64,000 bases of DNA from Agriterribacter humi (GCF_009192765.1 NZ_VOHQ01000002.1:310001-374000), one strand, 5' to 3'; numbered from the stretch's first letter, positions 1 through 9,526 are shown. A program made the numbers and translations. The notes: generated by a model from the letters alone, not told the origin.

Positions 1-2190
1 GCTTGCCGCATGGCTTTCAGGGAACCCGTAACTGCCAAAGCCTTCCAGTTGTTTGAATACCCGTTGTGCATATTCAAGGGAATAGCCGTTTTTGGTCATA
101 CCTTCTGTGAGCTTTTTTTCAAAATGCGTCACCATGCCTTTGGCCTTGAATGTGGCCATACTGCGCCGCAACTCGTCTGCTTCCGCCGGTGTAAAGCCGG
201 CAGCCACAATGGCGATCTTCATCGCCTGTTCCTGGAACAGGGGAACACCTAAGGTGCGGCCTAAAATCTCTTCCAGTTCCTTTGAAGGGTATTCCACCGG
301 TTCTTCTCCATTGCGCCGCCGCAGGTAGGGATGCACCATGTCGCCCTGTATCGGCCCCGGACGCACAATCGCTACTTCTATCACCAAATCATAAAACGTG
401 CGCGGCTTTAGTCTGGGCAGCATAGACATCTGTGCCCGGCTTTCGATCTGGAAAACGCCAATGGTATCTGCGTGACAGATCATCTCGTATACGGCAGGAT
501 CATCCTGTGGTATATTGGCAAGGGTAAGGTTTAACCCGTAATGCAGCTTTGCTTTATCAAATGCTTTGCGGATACAGGTCAGCATACCGAGGGCCAGCAC
601 ATCAATTTTTAAAAACCCGAGCGCGTCAATATCATCCTTGTTCCATTCAATGCAGGTTCGGTCTTTCATCCTGGCATTGAGGATCGGGCAAAGGTCAGAC
701 AGTTTTCCATCTGTTATCACAAAGCCTCCGGTATGCTGTCCCAACTGGCGCGGGAATCCCATGAATTCCCGGGTAAATTGCAAAACCTTGCGCAGGTGTT
801 TGTCCTGGGGATTCAAACCCTGCTCCTCAATCCGTTTGCCCTCGAACCATTCATCGGTAAATTCCCAGATGGAACCGGATATCCGGTTGATGGTATCTAC
901 CGATAACCCCATCGCCTTTCCTACGTCACGGATAGCGCCTTTCTGGTGCTGTTGGGTTACCGTAGCCACAATGGCTGCCCGGTCGCGCCCGTACTTTTGA
1001 TAAATGTATTGCATCACCTCTTCGCGCCGTTCATGTTCAAAATCCACATCAATGTCCGGCGGTTCATTGCGGGCCGAAGAAATAAAACGTTCAAACAGCA
1101 GATCAAATTTAGTAGGATCCACCGAAGTAATACCCAGGCAATAACATACCGTGGAATTGGCGGCAGACCCGCGGCCCTGGCAAAGGATATTTTGTTCACG
1201 CGCAAAACGCAAAATGTCATAAACCGTCAAAAAATATTCGGCGTACTGCATCTCTTCCATAAATGTCAGTTCATAGTGAACAGCATTCGATATTTTCTCG
1301 GGGATACCTTCAGGATACATCTGCCTGGCGCCCTGCCAGGCTAACCAGGTGAGCTCCTCCTGTGGTGAGCGTCCTGCTGTCGTGATCTCTTTGGGATAGC
1401 GGTATTTTAATTCCGAGAGAGAGAACTGGCAGGCGGCTTCAATGTGTTTTGTTTGTTGGATAGCATCGGGGTACTGCCGGAACAACCGTTGCATCTCGCT
1501 GGTTGTTTTCAGGTACCGTTCTGCGTTAGGATGCAATCTAAAGCCCGCATTGTAAATGGTACATTTTTCCCGCACGCAGGTAACAATATCCTGCAGTTCC
1601 CGGCGCAAAGGATGATGATAGTGCACGTCATTGGTCGCCACCATCGGCACTTTATAACTAACGGAGAGTTGATATAAACGATAAAGCTGTTTGGCATCAT
1701 CACCCCGGTAAGAGCGTGTGGCAGCGATGGACAAATCACCTTTAAATACTTCACTGCACGCTTGCAATTCTTGTTTGAATTTGGAATCAAAATCAAAGCG
1801 TTCGTTTAATTCAGTAGGAGGGAGCAGAATAAATTGTATACCACCGGCCACTTCGAAAACATCGTGCTTGTACAGATGACATTCACCTTTCTCGGCCCGG
1901 ATATTTCCCCTGGTGAGTAAATTAGACAGCTTCGAATAGGCGGCATTGTTAGTAGGATATGCCAGCAGGCTCGGACCGTCTAAAAGGTCCAGTCTGCAGG
2001 CGGGGATCAATCTGATGTTTTTCTTTTTAGCGGCAGCATGTGCCCGGACGATCCCTGCAAAGCTATTGCGATCGGTAATTGCAATGGCGCTATACCCGTA
2101 TGCGGCTGCCTGCTCCACCAGTTCTTCGGGATGGGAAGCACCACGCAGAAAACTAAAGTTCGATGTTACCTGTAATTCTGTATAGCTCAT
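1..2190 (-). CDS. dnaE2: Error-prone DNA polymerase III alpha subunit DnaE2 (3' end beyond window)
   Basis: Replicative-family polymerase used for translesion synthesis; it works with ImuA and ImuB in the cytoplasm. The open frame runs from the ATG at 2190 to base 1 with no stop, giving 730 codons of a family that is usually about 1050 residues. The N-terminal PHP-like domain begins with the family-typical FSFLRGASHPEELV (about residues 12-25). The palm carries PPDIDVDFEHERR, whose two aspartates are catalytic, and the third acidic motif FLKIDVLALGM lies further on. The OB-fold and C-terminal part lie outside the window. It starts 8 bases after the imuB stop, so imuA-imuB-dnaE2 is one operon. 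The order and lengths match the known imuAB-dnaE2 cassette; a housekeeping DnaE1 is unlikely because of this context. Confidence 0.93.
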   Translation of the reverse strand, partial: MSYTELQVTSNFSFLRGASHPEELVEQAAAYGYSAIAITDRNSFAGIVRAHAAAKKKNIRLIPACRLDLLDGPSLLAYPTNNAAYSKLSNLLTRGNIRAEKGECHLYKHDVFEVAGGIQFILLPPTELNERFDFDSKFKQELQACSEVFKGDLSIAATRSYRGDDAKQLYRLYQLSVSYKVPMVATNDVHYHHPLRRELQDIVTCVREKCTIYNAGFRLHPNAERYLKTTSEMQRLFRQYPDAIQQTKHIEAACQFSLSELKYRYPKEITTAGRSPQEELTWLAWQGARQMYPEGIPEKISNAVHYELTFMEEMQYAEYFLTVYDILRFAREQNILCQGRGSAANSTVCYCLGITSVDPTKFDLLFERFISSARNEPPDIDVDFEHERREEVMQYIYQKYGRDRAAIVATVTQQHQKGAIRDVGKAMGLSVDTINRISGSIWEFTDEWFEGKRIEEQGLNPQDKHLRKVLQFTREFMGFPRQLGQHTGGFVITDGKLSDLCPILNARMKDRTCIEWNKDDIDALGFLKIDVLALGMLTCIRKAFDKAKLHYGLNLTLANIPQDDPAVYEMICHADTIGVFQIESRAQMSMLPRLKPRTFYDLVIEVAIVRPGPIQGDMVHPYLRRRNGEEPVEYPSKELEEILGRTLGVPLFQEQAMKIAIVAAGFTPAEADELRRSMATFKAKGMVTHFEKKLTEGMTKNGYSLEYAQRVFKQLEGFGSYGFPESHAAS

Positions 2191-2198
2191 AACTTTCT

Positions 2199-3701
2199 TC
2201 ACGCAAAAAATCCATGTATAAACCACTGGTATGTTTTTTCGCTGTCGTAATGCCCGAGGCGAAACAGCCAGTACCTTTTTCCTTCCTGATCCTCTGCGTA
2301 ATAATAATCCCGGTGCTGTCCCTGCTCGAACCACCATTCCTGTTCGATACGCTCGGGGCCATCTGCCCTTTTAATAGTATGCAGCTTCCCTTTATACCTG
2401 AATAACATGGGCGGGTAATCCGGGATCGGCGCTGTAACTTCAATGCGTTCAGGCCTGGGCAGCAAGTGAATGGGCCGCGGGCGTTTCAGTTCCCATGAAC
2501 TAGCGGGCGTTTCCTGTAAAGATGTTGCCGGTTTAATGGATCGCTCCGGCCAGTAATGCTCATCCGGTACATACCTGCGAATGGCATTCATGCCGATCCT
2601 GCCAGCCAGCCGGTCTATTAGTTCCGATAACCGCAGGTCTTCCAGCCCGCCTGCGCCCTCCCATAATTTTTCCTGGATGGCATAATGATCTTCCACTTTG
2701 GGTGCCTGGAGTATAAAAAGCTCAATGCCCAGGTCGGGTTCGATAGTAGAAAGCTTATCTTCAAATAGTTTGAGCAGGTGTCTGGCATTACACGAAGGCC
2801 TGTTGGTGCCAATATCAACCTGCTGGGTTTTCCCGTCAACGCGGTAGCCTTTGAAAACAGCCACCCGAAGTCCTTTTTGTTCACGCTGCAATCTGCTGCA
2901 CAAAGTTTCGAGCAGGCGCTGCAGCGCCATTTCAATCCCTGTCGCTGTCACGATCGGTTCTATGCAGGGCAGCCGTTCGCTGTAGGGAACAATGGGCTGT
3001 ACCGGTTGAATGATCTCTTCTTCCTGACCCAATGCCTGGTGCAGCCGTGTCATAAAATGCGCTCCGAACCTCCGTTTGAGGGTAGGGTAGGGCATGGTGA
3101 TAAACTGGCTGATTTCCCGGAGTCCCAGTTTAGTTAATCTTTCAACAGTTTCTGTTTCCAGGCGAAGCGCAGCCGGTGGTAAGGCAAGCAACGCTTCTGT
3201 ATGCATCCCGCTTTTGACAATGCACGAACCCCGTTCGTAACGGGCGATTGCCCAGGCGGCGCCAATGGTATCGGCGATGGCTAAGCGAACCGAGTAGCCG
3301 CGGTCATGAAGTCTTTTTTGTATTTCAGCAAGATAGCGTTCGTCGCCACCCCACAGATGAGCGCACCCGCTAACATCAAGGATAATACCATCAGGAGGAT
3401 CAATGGCTGCTATCGGTGTAAAGCGGATGCACCACCCGGCAATTTTATAAAGCAACCTTTCAGCAAGTCCTGGCTGGTCATCACGAACCTTCAGACCGGG
3501 AAAGATGGCCCTTGCATCGGCAAGCGCCATACCTGCATCAATTCCTTTGGCTTCAGCTACTGCGTTTGCAGCAGTAATGATCATTCTGCCCTGAGATGAT
3601 GCACTGAGTACAAAGGGCATTTCTTTTAGCCCAGGCTCCCGGAGGGTGAACCAGTCCGTTGTTAAATAGCGGAACCAGATGGAAATAAAACGTCTGCCCA
3701 T
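2199..3701 (-). CDS. imuB: ImuB-type Y-family polymerase-like protein
   Basis: Y-family polymerase homologue of 500 residues. In characterised cassettes ImuB is catalytically dead and tethers DnaE2 to the sliding clamp. The N-terminus (FISIWFRYLTTDWFTL) has the ImuB form and lacks the acidic DxD of active Pol IV. The ImuB signature LDVSGCAHLWGGD is at about residues 109-121. A helix-hairpin-helix/little-finger region follows, including LTKLGLREISQF and RFG. The C-terminal third contains the ImuB-specific tail rich in W and R (EQEWWFEQGQ, YWLFRLGHY). It begins 1 base after imuA ends and is followed closely by dnaE2. The absence of catalytic acids is read directly; the adaptor role is family knowledge. 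Confidence 0.9.
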   Translation of the reverse strand: MGRRFISIWFRYLTTDWFTLREPGLKEMPFVLSASSQGRMIITAANAVAEAKGIDAGMALADARAIFPGLKVRDDQPGLAERLLYKIAGWCIRFTPIAAIDPPDGIILDVSGCAHLWGGDERYLAEIQKRLHDRGYSVRLAIADTIGAAWAIARYERGSCIVKSGMHTEALLALPPAALRLETETVERLTKLGLREISQFITMPYPTLKRRFGAHFMTRLHQALGQEEEIIQPVQPIVPYSERLPCIEPIVTATGIEMALQRLLETLCSRLQREQKGLRVAVFKGYRVDGKTQQVDIGTNRPSCNARHLLKLFEDKLSTIEPDLGIELFILQAPKVEDHYAIQEKLWEGAGGLEDLRLSELIDRLAGRIGMNAIRRYVPDEHYWPERSIKPATSLQETPASSWELKRPRPIHLLPRPERIEVTAPIPDYPPMLFRYKGKLHTIKRADGPERIEQEWWFEQGQHRDYYYAEDQEGKRYWLFRLGHYDSEKTYQWFIHGFFA

Positions 3702-3702
3702 A

Positions 3703-4434
3703 TCACCCGGTTTTTTGTTGCAGTTCGCAAATAATAGATAGGGGCTTTTGCGTGTGGTGAAACTTTCCTTCTGCCCACATCATTTCCCAGGCTCCGGGTT
3801 TGCCATTGCGCACTTTAAGGAGTTCTACTTTCCAGCGTGGAAATCCCACACCCGGCAACCCTTCTTCGGGTTCACTGGTCAGAGAACTGATTTGCCAGCG
3901 GCAGACAGCGGCGGTGGTAGTGAGATGACGGGGATTGCTTCGAAGGATAAAACCCGTGACCCGGCTTTGTTCAACAGCCAGTTGCAACCGGCGGGAGTTG
4001 GTAAAGCTGATTTCGGGGATTTCCGCCACTACTGCGGAGAGCGCACTGCATTTGAGTGCTTCTTCCATCACCCAAAGTTTGTCTTTTTCTTTCGGAACGT
4101 CAATAAAAACAACCCGGTCCGCCGTGATACCAAAGCTTTTCAGTGCCGGTGGAAAAATGAAACGCCGGGGACTGATCCACAGCGCAGCACCGCTGTTGCG
4201 CATGAGCGACGATAACAGTCCTGCGATAAACCCGCTGGAAGCAGCGGCGTTTTCCGGTCCCCCGGTAAGAAACTCATGGATGGCTCCCAAAGGAAAGCAA
4301 TTGTTGGGAAATGCATCGTTGATTGTCCCTAATCCCATGTTCGGACTCAATCCATCAGCGGCGGACCTCAGGCCTTGTAGCGGAAGGATATCCTTTTGCA
4401 GGCGGGCGATGATATCAGCTTTTGCATCTGTCAT
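3703..4434 (-). CDS. imuA: ImuA-family RecA-like protein
   Basis: First gene of the mutagenesis cassette, 243 residues. ImuA proteins are RecA/SulA-like partners of ImuB and DnaE2 in damage-induced mutagenesis. The sequence has the ImuA pattern: an N-terminal helix ending in LQGLR, then a FPLGAIHEFLTGGPENAAA segment where RecA would have its Walker A loop (no intact GxxxxGKT is visible), then ALWISPRRFIFPPALKSFGI and a Walker-B-like hydrophobic strand. The C-terminus WKVELLKVRNGKPG is also typical of the family. The ATG at 4434 was chosen because it leaves a short leader to the palindrome at 4479-4499. No strong ribosome binding site is visible, as is common in Bacteroidota. No other function is a serious alternative given the three-gene context. 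Confidence 0.87.
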   Translation of the reverse strand: MTDAKADIIARLQKDILPLQGLRSAADGLSPNMGLGTINDAFPNNCFPLGAIHEFLTGGPENAAASSGFIAGLLSSLMRNSGAALWISPRRFIFPPALKSFGITADRVVFIDVPKEKDKLWVMEEALKCSALSAVVAEIPEISFTNSRRLQLAVEQSRVTGFILRSNPRHLTTTAAVCRWQISSLTSEPEEGLPGVGFPRWKVELLKVRNGKPGAWEMMWAEGKFHHTQKPLSIICELQQKTG

Positions 4435-4478
4435 GAAAAAAGTCCGGTTGAGAATATTTAATTCTATTTAAACGCATA

Positions 4479-4499
4479 ATTACTAAATTATTTAGTAAT
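4479..4499. promoter_or_regulatory. Perfect 21-bp palindrome upstream of imuA (candidate SOS-type operator)
   Basis: ATTACTAAAT, a single T, then ATTTAGTAAT: two perfect 10-bp arms around one base, 45 bp upstream of the imuA start. A perfect dyad of this length just ahead of a damage-inducible cassette is most simply a binding site for a LexA-like or XRE/S24-type repressor. The regulator is not encoded in the window, so its identity is inference. The sequence is AT-only except one C and one G per dyad. Confidence 0.6.
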
Positions 4500-4949
4500 G
4501 TATTGCATATCTTTTTAGTTATTATACTATAGATTGATCACCAATTCTTTGTCCGTTATTTTGAAAAGTTGTGCGGTCTTGTTTTTTTGTTTTCCAGGCA
4601 GCATTTGTAGTACTTCACAGGACAAAATATAAATAGGCTGCACTATCCTGAGCATTGTTTGCAACAGCTATCTTCACACCGGTTTTTCATAGGATATTGG
4701 ATTTAAAACGGGGAGCATTTCTATGCACCCTTTTTTATTTACGATCACTACTTTCATAAAAAGTGCCCCAATCATAGTACTTTAATTCCCTACGATTAAT
4801 TCCATTTTTTTTAGCATTTTGGAAAAGTTAATGCCTTTAGCAATGACCGGTTTAAAAATATCACCTTCCCTTTTGATTCGCTCCGGCGCATTATTGATCG
4901 TAAAAATCTTTCATTTGTAATCCTTTTTTCCAGAATCCTTCAACAGGGA
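4500..4949. other. Intergenic stretch with no supported gene
   Basis: AT-rich, with no frame that I can assign. One minus-strand open stretch ending at a stop at 4782-4784 gives about 35 sensible-looking codons (ending MELIVGN) but has no convincing start and I do not recognise it. It may be a further relic. Confidence 0.4.
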
Positions 4950-5249
4950 TAGCGCTATGTGGACTCCCTTAAACTTCTGGAATTTAGAGGGATTGTGTCA
5001 ACGAAAGACGCCACAATAAATATGGGCGCAAGCGCAATCAAATCGGCTCATTGGACTGTCGTTCAAAAAAGAAGAAAACAATCAGGACACAGATGGAGTA
5101 ATACCGGGACTTAAAGTATGCTCAACCTTCGGATACTGCAATGGACGGTGAGCAAAGGTTGTTATGATCATAAAAAAGCAGCGGCAATTTTAGCTGCACT
5201 TAATCGGAAATCGGATGACCGATTAAATTTGCTTAAGTATTTTTGTTAA
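4950..5249 (+). pseudogene. C-terminal remnant of an ISKra4-like transposase
   Basis: Reading in one frame (codons starting at multiples of 3) gives a peptide that matches the C-terminal end of ISKra4/UPF0236-type DDE transposases: VDSLKLLEFRG, then GASAIKSAHWTVVQKRRKQS, GHRWSNTG, a stop at 5112-5114, then MLNLRILQWTVSKG to a natural stop at 5247-5249. The family pattern is GSGxIExxxxxxxxxRxKxSGxxW followed by xxLR. A stop TAA stands where the family usually has a glutamine (CAA/CAG), so one point change explains the break. A second in-frame TAG lies just before 4950, and no upstream transposase domain or inverted repeats were found. It is therefore an old, non-functional fragment. Assignment to ISKra4 rather than a related group is from memory of the motif. 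Confidence 0.6.
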
Positions 5250-5416
5250 TGTTGTCTATTTTTAGTTGTAAGACAGATCTCCATTTAAAGTGACCCCTTT
5301 ACAGGGAGCCTATTTTTAAAGCTCTTGAGAATACCCGTTTGTTATTGGGTGAGAGCCGGAAACAACATCAACGTAAGAACAGGATCGGTAAAACACAAAA
5401 TAAGGTCAACTCCAAT

Positions 5417-8137
5417 ATGCAAAAAACAGCATTCAATTTATTAATACTATCAACAGCATTTGCTATCAGTTCGTGTTCTTCTTCTGAAAGATACAAACAG
5501 CCCAATGTTAAGTTTACACTCCAGGAATCGCAACTTCCCACGTATGAAAAAAACATTGATCATAGACAACTGATCAGTGATATAGAAAAAGAAGAAGGTT
5601 CTATGCATCGGGGTGAACAGATATATGGAACTATCTGCTTTAACTGCCATGGAGATCCCGGTCAAAACGGATCCATTCCCACAGCATTCAAATTCTGGAA
5701 AGACACTTTCAAAGTTGGTAATGACCCCTATTCCATTTACCAAACTCTTACCAAAGGATATGGGTCGATGCCTCCTCAACCTATGCTCACCCCTCGCGAA
5801 AAATATGATGTCATCCATTTTATCAGGAACAAATTTGTTGCTGAACACAACAAAGGGCAATATTTCAAGATAGACAGTGCTTACCTCGACGGCCTTCCAA
5901 AAGGAGATTCAACAGGTCCTAAACCAAAGAAATACGAGCCATGGGCAGAAATGGATTATGGTAATTTCCTTATCAATACATATGAACTGGTTGGTTTGAA
6001 CCCTCCGCCCCGTGAGCGGTCAGGTGGCGAGGCTCCGCTACCTGATGAGCATCTGGAAGGTAAAAATTTTGCCTATAAAGGCATTGCGATCAGACTGGAC
6101 AAAGGTAATGGCGGAGTGGCCGCGGGAAAGGAATGGGTAATATTTGACCATGATGTGATGCGGGTTGCGGGCGCCTGGACCGGGAATGAGTTTATCGACT
6201 GGGAAGCCATTCTTTTTAATGGTTCGCATAATATTTCTCCGCGAACTGTTGGCGACCTTCAGTTCGAAAATCCTGTGGGACCAGGCTGGGCGGACCCCGA
6301 AACAGGTTCTTTTAAAGACGATCGCTTCCTGGCAAGGGACGGCAGGAGGTTCGGCCCCTTATCCCGCAAATGGACGCACTATACGGGACTTTACCAACAC
6401 AACGACAGGGTGGTCATTTCTTATTCGGTCGGAAACGCAAATGTTCTTGAAACTTTTGGTTCGGAAAAACTGAATAGCCAGTTCGTATTGGTGCGGACAC
6501 TCAATATTACTCCTTCATCCCGTAAATTAAAAATGAGAATCGCTCCTGACAGCACATCGGTTGCCCTTGTTGGAACAGGTGCAAAACTAAAAATATCCGA
6601 AGGATTCAATATTCTTGAAATACCACCATTAACCGCCGTGAAGATCAAATTATTGATATCAAGGGTTACCAAAGAAGAATTAAAAGCGTATGCCCGGAGA
6701 TCCGCCCACCCTGAATCTCTCGATACTCTTACCAAAGGCGGAAAGGCACGATACCCCGAAAAATTAACTACAATAATCACAAGGGGCGATCAACCAGGCC
6801 CGTTCAAAGTTGATATTTTAACGCCTCCGTTCAACAGCGTCTGGAAGAACCAGTTGCGGTTAAGTGGAATTGATTTTACCGCCGATAGAAACAAAGGCGT
6901 GGTTTGTTCCACCGATGGAGATGTATGGCTCGTTTCCGGCCTAGCAAAAGATTCAGGAACCTTGTCGTGGCAACGTATCGCTTCCGGCCTGTTTCAACCG
7001 CTCGGCATTAAAGTGATCAACGAAGAAATTTTTGTAACCTGTCGCGATCAAATCGTAAAGCTCAGGGATTTTAATGGCGATGGCGAAACGGATTTTTACG
7101 AAAGCTTCAACAGCGATCATCAGGTAACGGATCATTTTCATGAGTTTGCAATGGGTTTGCAGGCCGATAAGGAAGGCAATTTATATTATGCCAAAAGTGC
7201 ACGTCATGCCAGGGAAGCTCTGGTTCCCCAACACGGAACCCTGATCAAAGTAAGCAAAGATGGATTGAAAACAGATATCATAGCTACAGGATTTCGGGCC
7301 GCAAACGGAGTTTGTATTAATCCCGATGGGAGTTTTATTGTTACCGATCAGGAAGGTCATTGGAATCCGATGAACCGAATCAACTGGGTTCAGAAAGGCC
7401 GTTTCTATGGCAATATGTTTGGTTACAAACCGCCGGCAGATAGTTCCAACGAAGCAATGGAACAGCCGTTGGTGTGGGTTGAAAGGCATCTCGATCAATC
7501 ACCTTCCGAACTGCTATGGGTTGATAGTAAAAGATGGGGAGCTCTTAACGGCAGTCTCCTGAATTTTTCTTATGGTTATGGCAAAGTGTTTATAGTTCCC
7601 CATGAAAAAGTGGGCAATCAAATGCAGGGTGGAATTTTTGAATTGCCTATACCTGCCTTTTCCACCGGTGTTATGCGGGGCCGGTTCAATCCGTATGACG
7701 GCCAATTGTATGCTTGCGGTTTGTCGGCCTGGGGATCTACACAAACCCTTCAGTTAGGAGGATTGTTCCGGATCAGATATAATGGAGTACCGGTAATGGT
7801 GCCGATTAGCCTGAAAGCTAAAAGGGATGGAATGCAAATAACTTTTGCCAAAAAACTTGATCCTGTAAGCGTAAAGGATATTGCCAATTACAGAATACAA
7901 ACATGGGATCTGCTACGTTCGAGAAAATATGGTTCCGATCATTATAATGCTAAAGAACTGAAAGTTTCGAAGGCCGAGTTGAGCAAAGACAGAAAGACCC
8001 TAAATCTTTATATTTCCGAAATAAAACCTACATGGGTAATGGAGATCGGCTACCAGTTGAAGGACATTGACGGGGAGAAAGTTGAAGGGCTTATCCAGAA
8101 TACAATATATGATTTAGGGCCCGACCCAATAAAATAA
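5417..8137 (+). CDS. Lipoprotein with cytochrome c domain, DUF6797-like region and beta-propeller
   Basis: Protein of 906 residues from the ATG at 5417. This start gives a clean lipoprotein signal (MQKTAFNLLILSTAFAISSC); an upstream in-frame TTG at 5339 would add 26 polar residues and was rejected. A heme c site CFNCH is at about residues 74-78, with a distal methionine in GSMPPQPML. Next comes a domain with FDHDVMRVAGAWTGNEFIDW, as found in the large PVC-type cytochrome/dehydrogenase proteins (DUF6797). The C-terminal half is an NHL/PQQ-dehydrogenase-like propeller with FIVTDQEGHWNPMNRINWV, followed by a small beta domain. Such proteins are thought to oxidise sugars or related compounds in the periplasm and pass electrons to heme c. 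The gene stands alone, and its substrate is unknown. Confidence 0.8.
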   Translation: MQKTAFNLLILSTAFAISSCSSSERYKQPNVKFTLQESQLPTYEKNIDHRQLISDIEKEEGSMHRGEQIYGTICFNCHGDPGQNGSIPTAFKFWKDTFKVGNDPYSIYQTLTKGYGSMPPQPMLTPREKYDVIHFIRNKFVAEHNKGQYFKIDSAYLDGLPKGDSTGPKPKKYEPWAEMDYGNFLINTYELVGLNPPPRERSGGEAPLPDEHLEGKNFAYKGIAIRLDKGNGGVAAGKEWVIFDHDVMRVAGAWTGNEFIDWEAILFNGSHNISPRTVGDLQFENPVGPGWADPETGSFKDDRFLARDGRRFGPLSRKWTHYTGLYQHNDRVVISYSVGNANVLETFGSEKLNSQFVLVRTLNITPSSRKLKMRIAPDSTSVALVGTGAKLKISEGFNILEIPPLTAVKIKLLISRVTKEELKAYARRSAHPESLDTLTKGGKARYPEKLTTIITRGDQPGPFKVDILTPPFNSVWKNQLRLSGIDFTADRNKGVVCSTDGDVWLVSGLAKDSGTLSWQRIASGLFQPLGIKVINEEIFVTCRDQIVKLRDFNGDGETDFYESFNSDHQVTDHFHEFAMGLQADKEGNLYYAKSARHAREALVPQHGTLIKVSKDGLKTDIIATGFRAANGVCINPDGSFIVTDQEGHWNPMNRINWVQKGRFYGNMFGYKPPADSSNEAMEQPLVWVERHLDQSPSELLWVDSKRWGALNGSLLNFSYGYGKVFIVPHEKVGNQMQGGIFELPIPAFSTGVMRGRFNPYDGQLYACGLSAWGSTQTLQLGGLFRIRYNGVPVMVPISLKAKRDGMQITFAKKLDPVSVKDIANYRIQTWDLLRSRKYGSDHYNAKELKVSKAELSKDRKTLNLYISEIKPTWVMEIGYQLKDIDGEKVEGLIQNTIYDLGPDPIK

Positions 8138-8644
8138 GCAGAAGCAAAAGTAAGAGATCGTTGTGGCGGGACAGGGGCGTAAAGTGATATAATATTCAAT
8201 GCCTTCGAAAGTTCTGACAGTCGTACGATTTGTTTATAATTAATCAGGCAACTTGGAGATAGCGTGTTTCAAATCCCAGCTAACTAAAAGTTCCTTAGCT
8301 TCCGGAGTCCACCGTACTATCTGAATATTACATATAAAATGCAAATCATTCGAAAGGGTAGCTTCCTGCTAATGATTGGAATTGTTTTATTGCCTGAATT
8401 TTGAAACGTAAACTTAGCTGTTTAGCAGTTTGGAAGAACCGTATTTTTTATTCCCCATCCATTATTTCAGCCGCACAATATTGGTTTTAAATTATATTTA
8501 CATTAACATTTTATCGTCCGATAAAAGGATGTTTTTGAATTACATTTAATTAGAAATAAGTAGGATTCGATTAAATAAATGTTTTTTTCATACACCAGAC
8601 AAACACCGGAAAGCATTTTAGTCAACCCAATATAAAATACATAA
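8138..8644. other. 507-bp intergenic region, possible coding relic on the minus strand
   Basis: No complete gene seen. On the minus strand, 8368 to 8240 reads as an open frame without a start codon; it contains VRWTPEAKELLVSWDLKHA and ends KLPD-stop. It reads like the tail of a real protein, but I cannot assign a family. The rest (8380-8644) is AT-rich and probably holds the promoter of the AraC gene; no clear TAnnTTTG box was found. Confidence 0.35.
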
Positions 8645-9526
8645 ATGAAGGTAATTGTATTTACAATCCCTGTAGGTGTTGGTAACTCCTTTCATCTGCA
8701 GGAGGATCGTTTACCCTACTTTTATCCTCATTTGCATCGCCACAATGAAATCCAGATCACGTGGGTCATAAACGGAGAAGGGACGTTGATCATTGGAAAT
8801 ACCATGACGCCTTTTACATCCGGGGATCTCTTTGTTATCGGCGCCAATCAGCCCCACTGGTTCAAAAATGATCCCAACTATTTTATCCCAACCAGCCCGC
8901 GAAAAATCCACTCGGTAAATATATTTTTTAATCCAACAGGATTCATATCGCATTTGCTTTCATTACCCGAAATGCTCGGTATTAAAAAATTTGTGAGCCA
9001 AACCGAACTTGGCCTGCAGGCATCAAAAAGAGATTCGGAAAAGTTGGCTGAACATTTCTTAAAAATCAGGAATAGTTCTGCAGGTTTTCGACTGGCGTAT
9101 TTTATTGAATTACTGCAGGTAATGGCAAACTTAAAAAAGTGGAAATATCTGTCTGCCGAATCTTTTGAACATGCAATTACAGATAGTGAAGGATTGAGAA
9201 TGAATGATATTTATCGTTATACGATGGACCACTTTACTGAAATGATTACCCTGGAGCAAATTGCATCTGTAGCGCATTTAACACCACAGTCATTTTGCCG
9301 CTATTTTAAGAAACATACTACTAAAACATATATCAATTTTTTAAATGAGGTAAGGATTAATGAGGCCTGCAAAAGATTTATTGAAATGAATTTCGATAAT
9401 ATAGGCAATATTGCTTACCAATGCGGATTTAATAATGTAGTGTCTTTCAATCGCGTCTTTAAAAGTATAATGGGTAAAACACCTAAAGAGTTTATTAAAA
9501 TTTATCACAAAGAGAGTTCACTTTGA
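8645..9526 (+). CDS. AraC-family transcriptional regulator with cupin sensor domain
   Basis: DNA-binding regulator of 293 residues. The N-terminal half is an AraC-type cupin (YFYPHLHRHNEIQITWVING, then GDLFVIGANQPHWF), which normally binds a sugar or sugar derivative. The C-terminal hundred residues are the paired helix-turn-helix domain: ITLEQIASVAHLTPQSFCRY and later IGNIAYQCGFNNVVSFNRVF, ending GKTPKEF. The start ATG at 8645 gives a full-length protein. It lies 110 bp before a broken sodium/solute symporter gene in the same direction and about 1.4 kb before PUL1. It may once have controlled the symporter and may still control PUL1; this is inferred from position only. It resembles the regulator at 29019-29894 in length and domain order. 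Confidence 0.88.
   Translation: MKVIVFTIPVGVGNSFHLQEDRLPYFYPHLHRHNEIQITWVINGEGTLIIGNTMTPFTSGDLFVIGANQPHWFKNDPNYFIPTSPRKIHSVNIFFNPTGFISHLLSLPEMLGIKKFVSQTELGLQASKRDSEKLAEHFLKIRNSSAGFRLAYFIELLQVMANLKKWKYLSAESFEHAITDSEGLRMNDIYRYTMDHFTEMITLEQIASVAHLTPQSFCRYFKKHTTKTYINFLNEVRINEACKRFIEMNFDNIGNIAYQCGFNNVVSFNRVFKSIMGKTPKEFIKIYHKESSL

Noticed and set aside
3306-3599. Plus-strand frames within imuA, imuB and dnaE2
   Set aside because: They are shadows on the opposite strand of clearly coding genes, with no domain signal.
5339-5416. Longer start (TTG at 5339) for the cytochrome/propeller lipoprotein
   Set aside because: The added 26 residues are polar and basic and would bury the clean lipoprotein signal that starts at the ATG at 5417.
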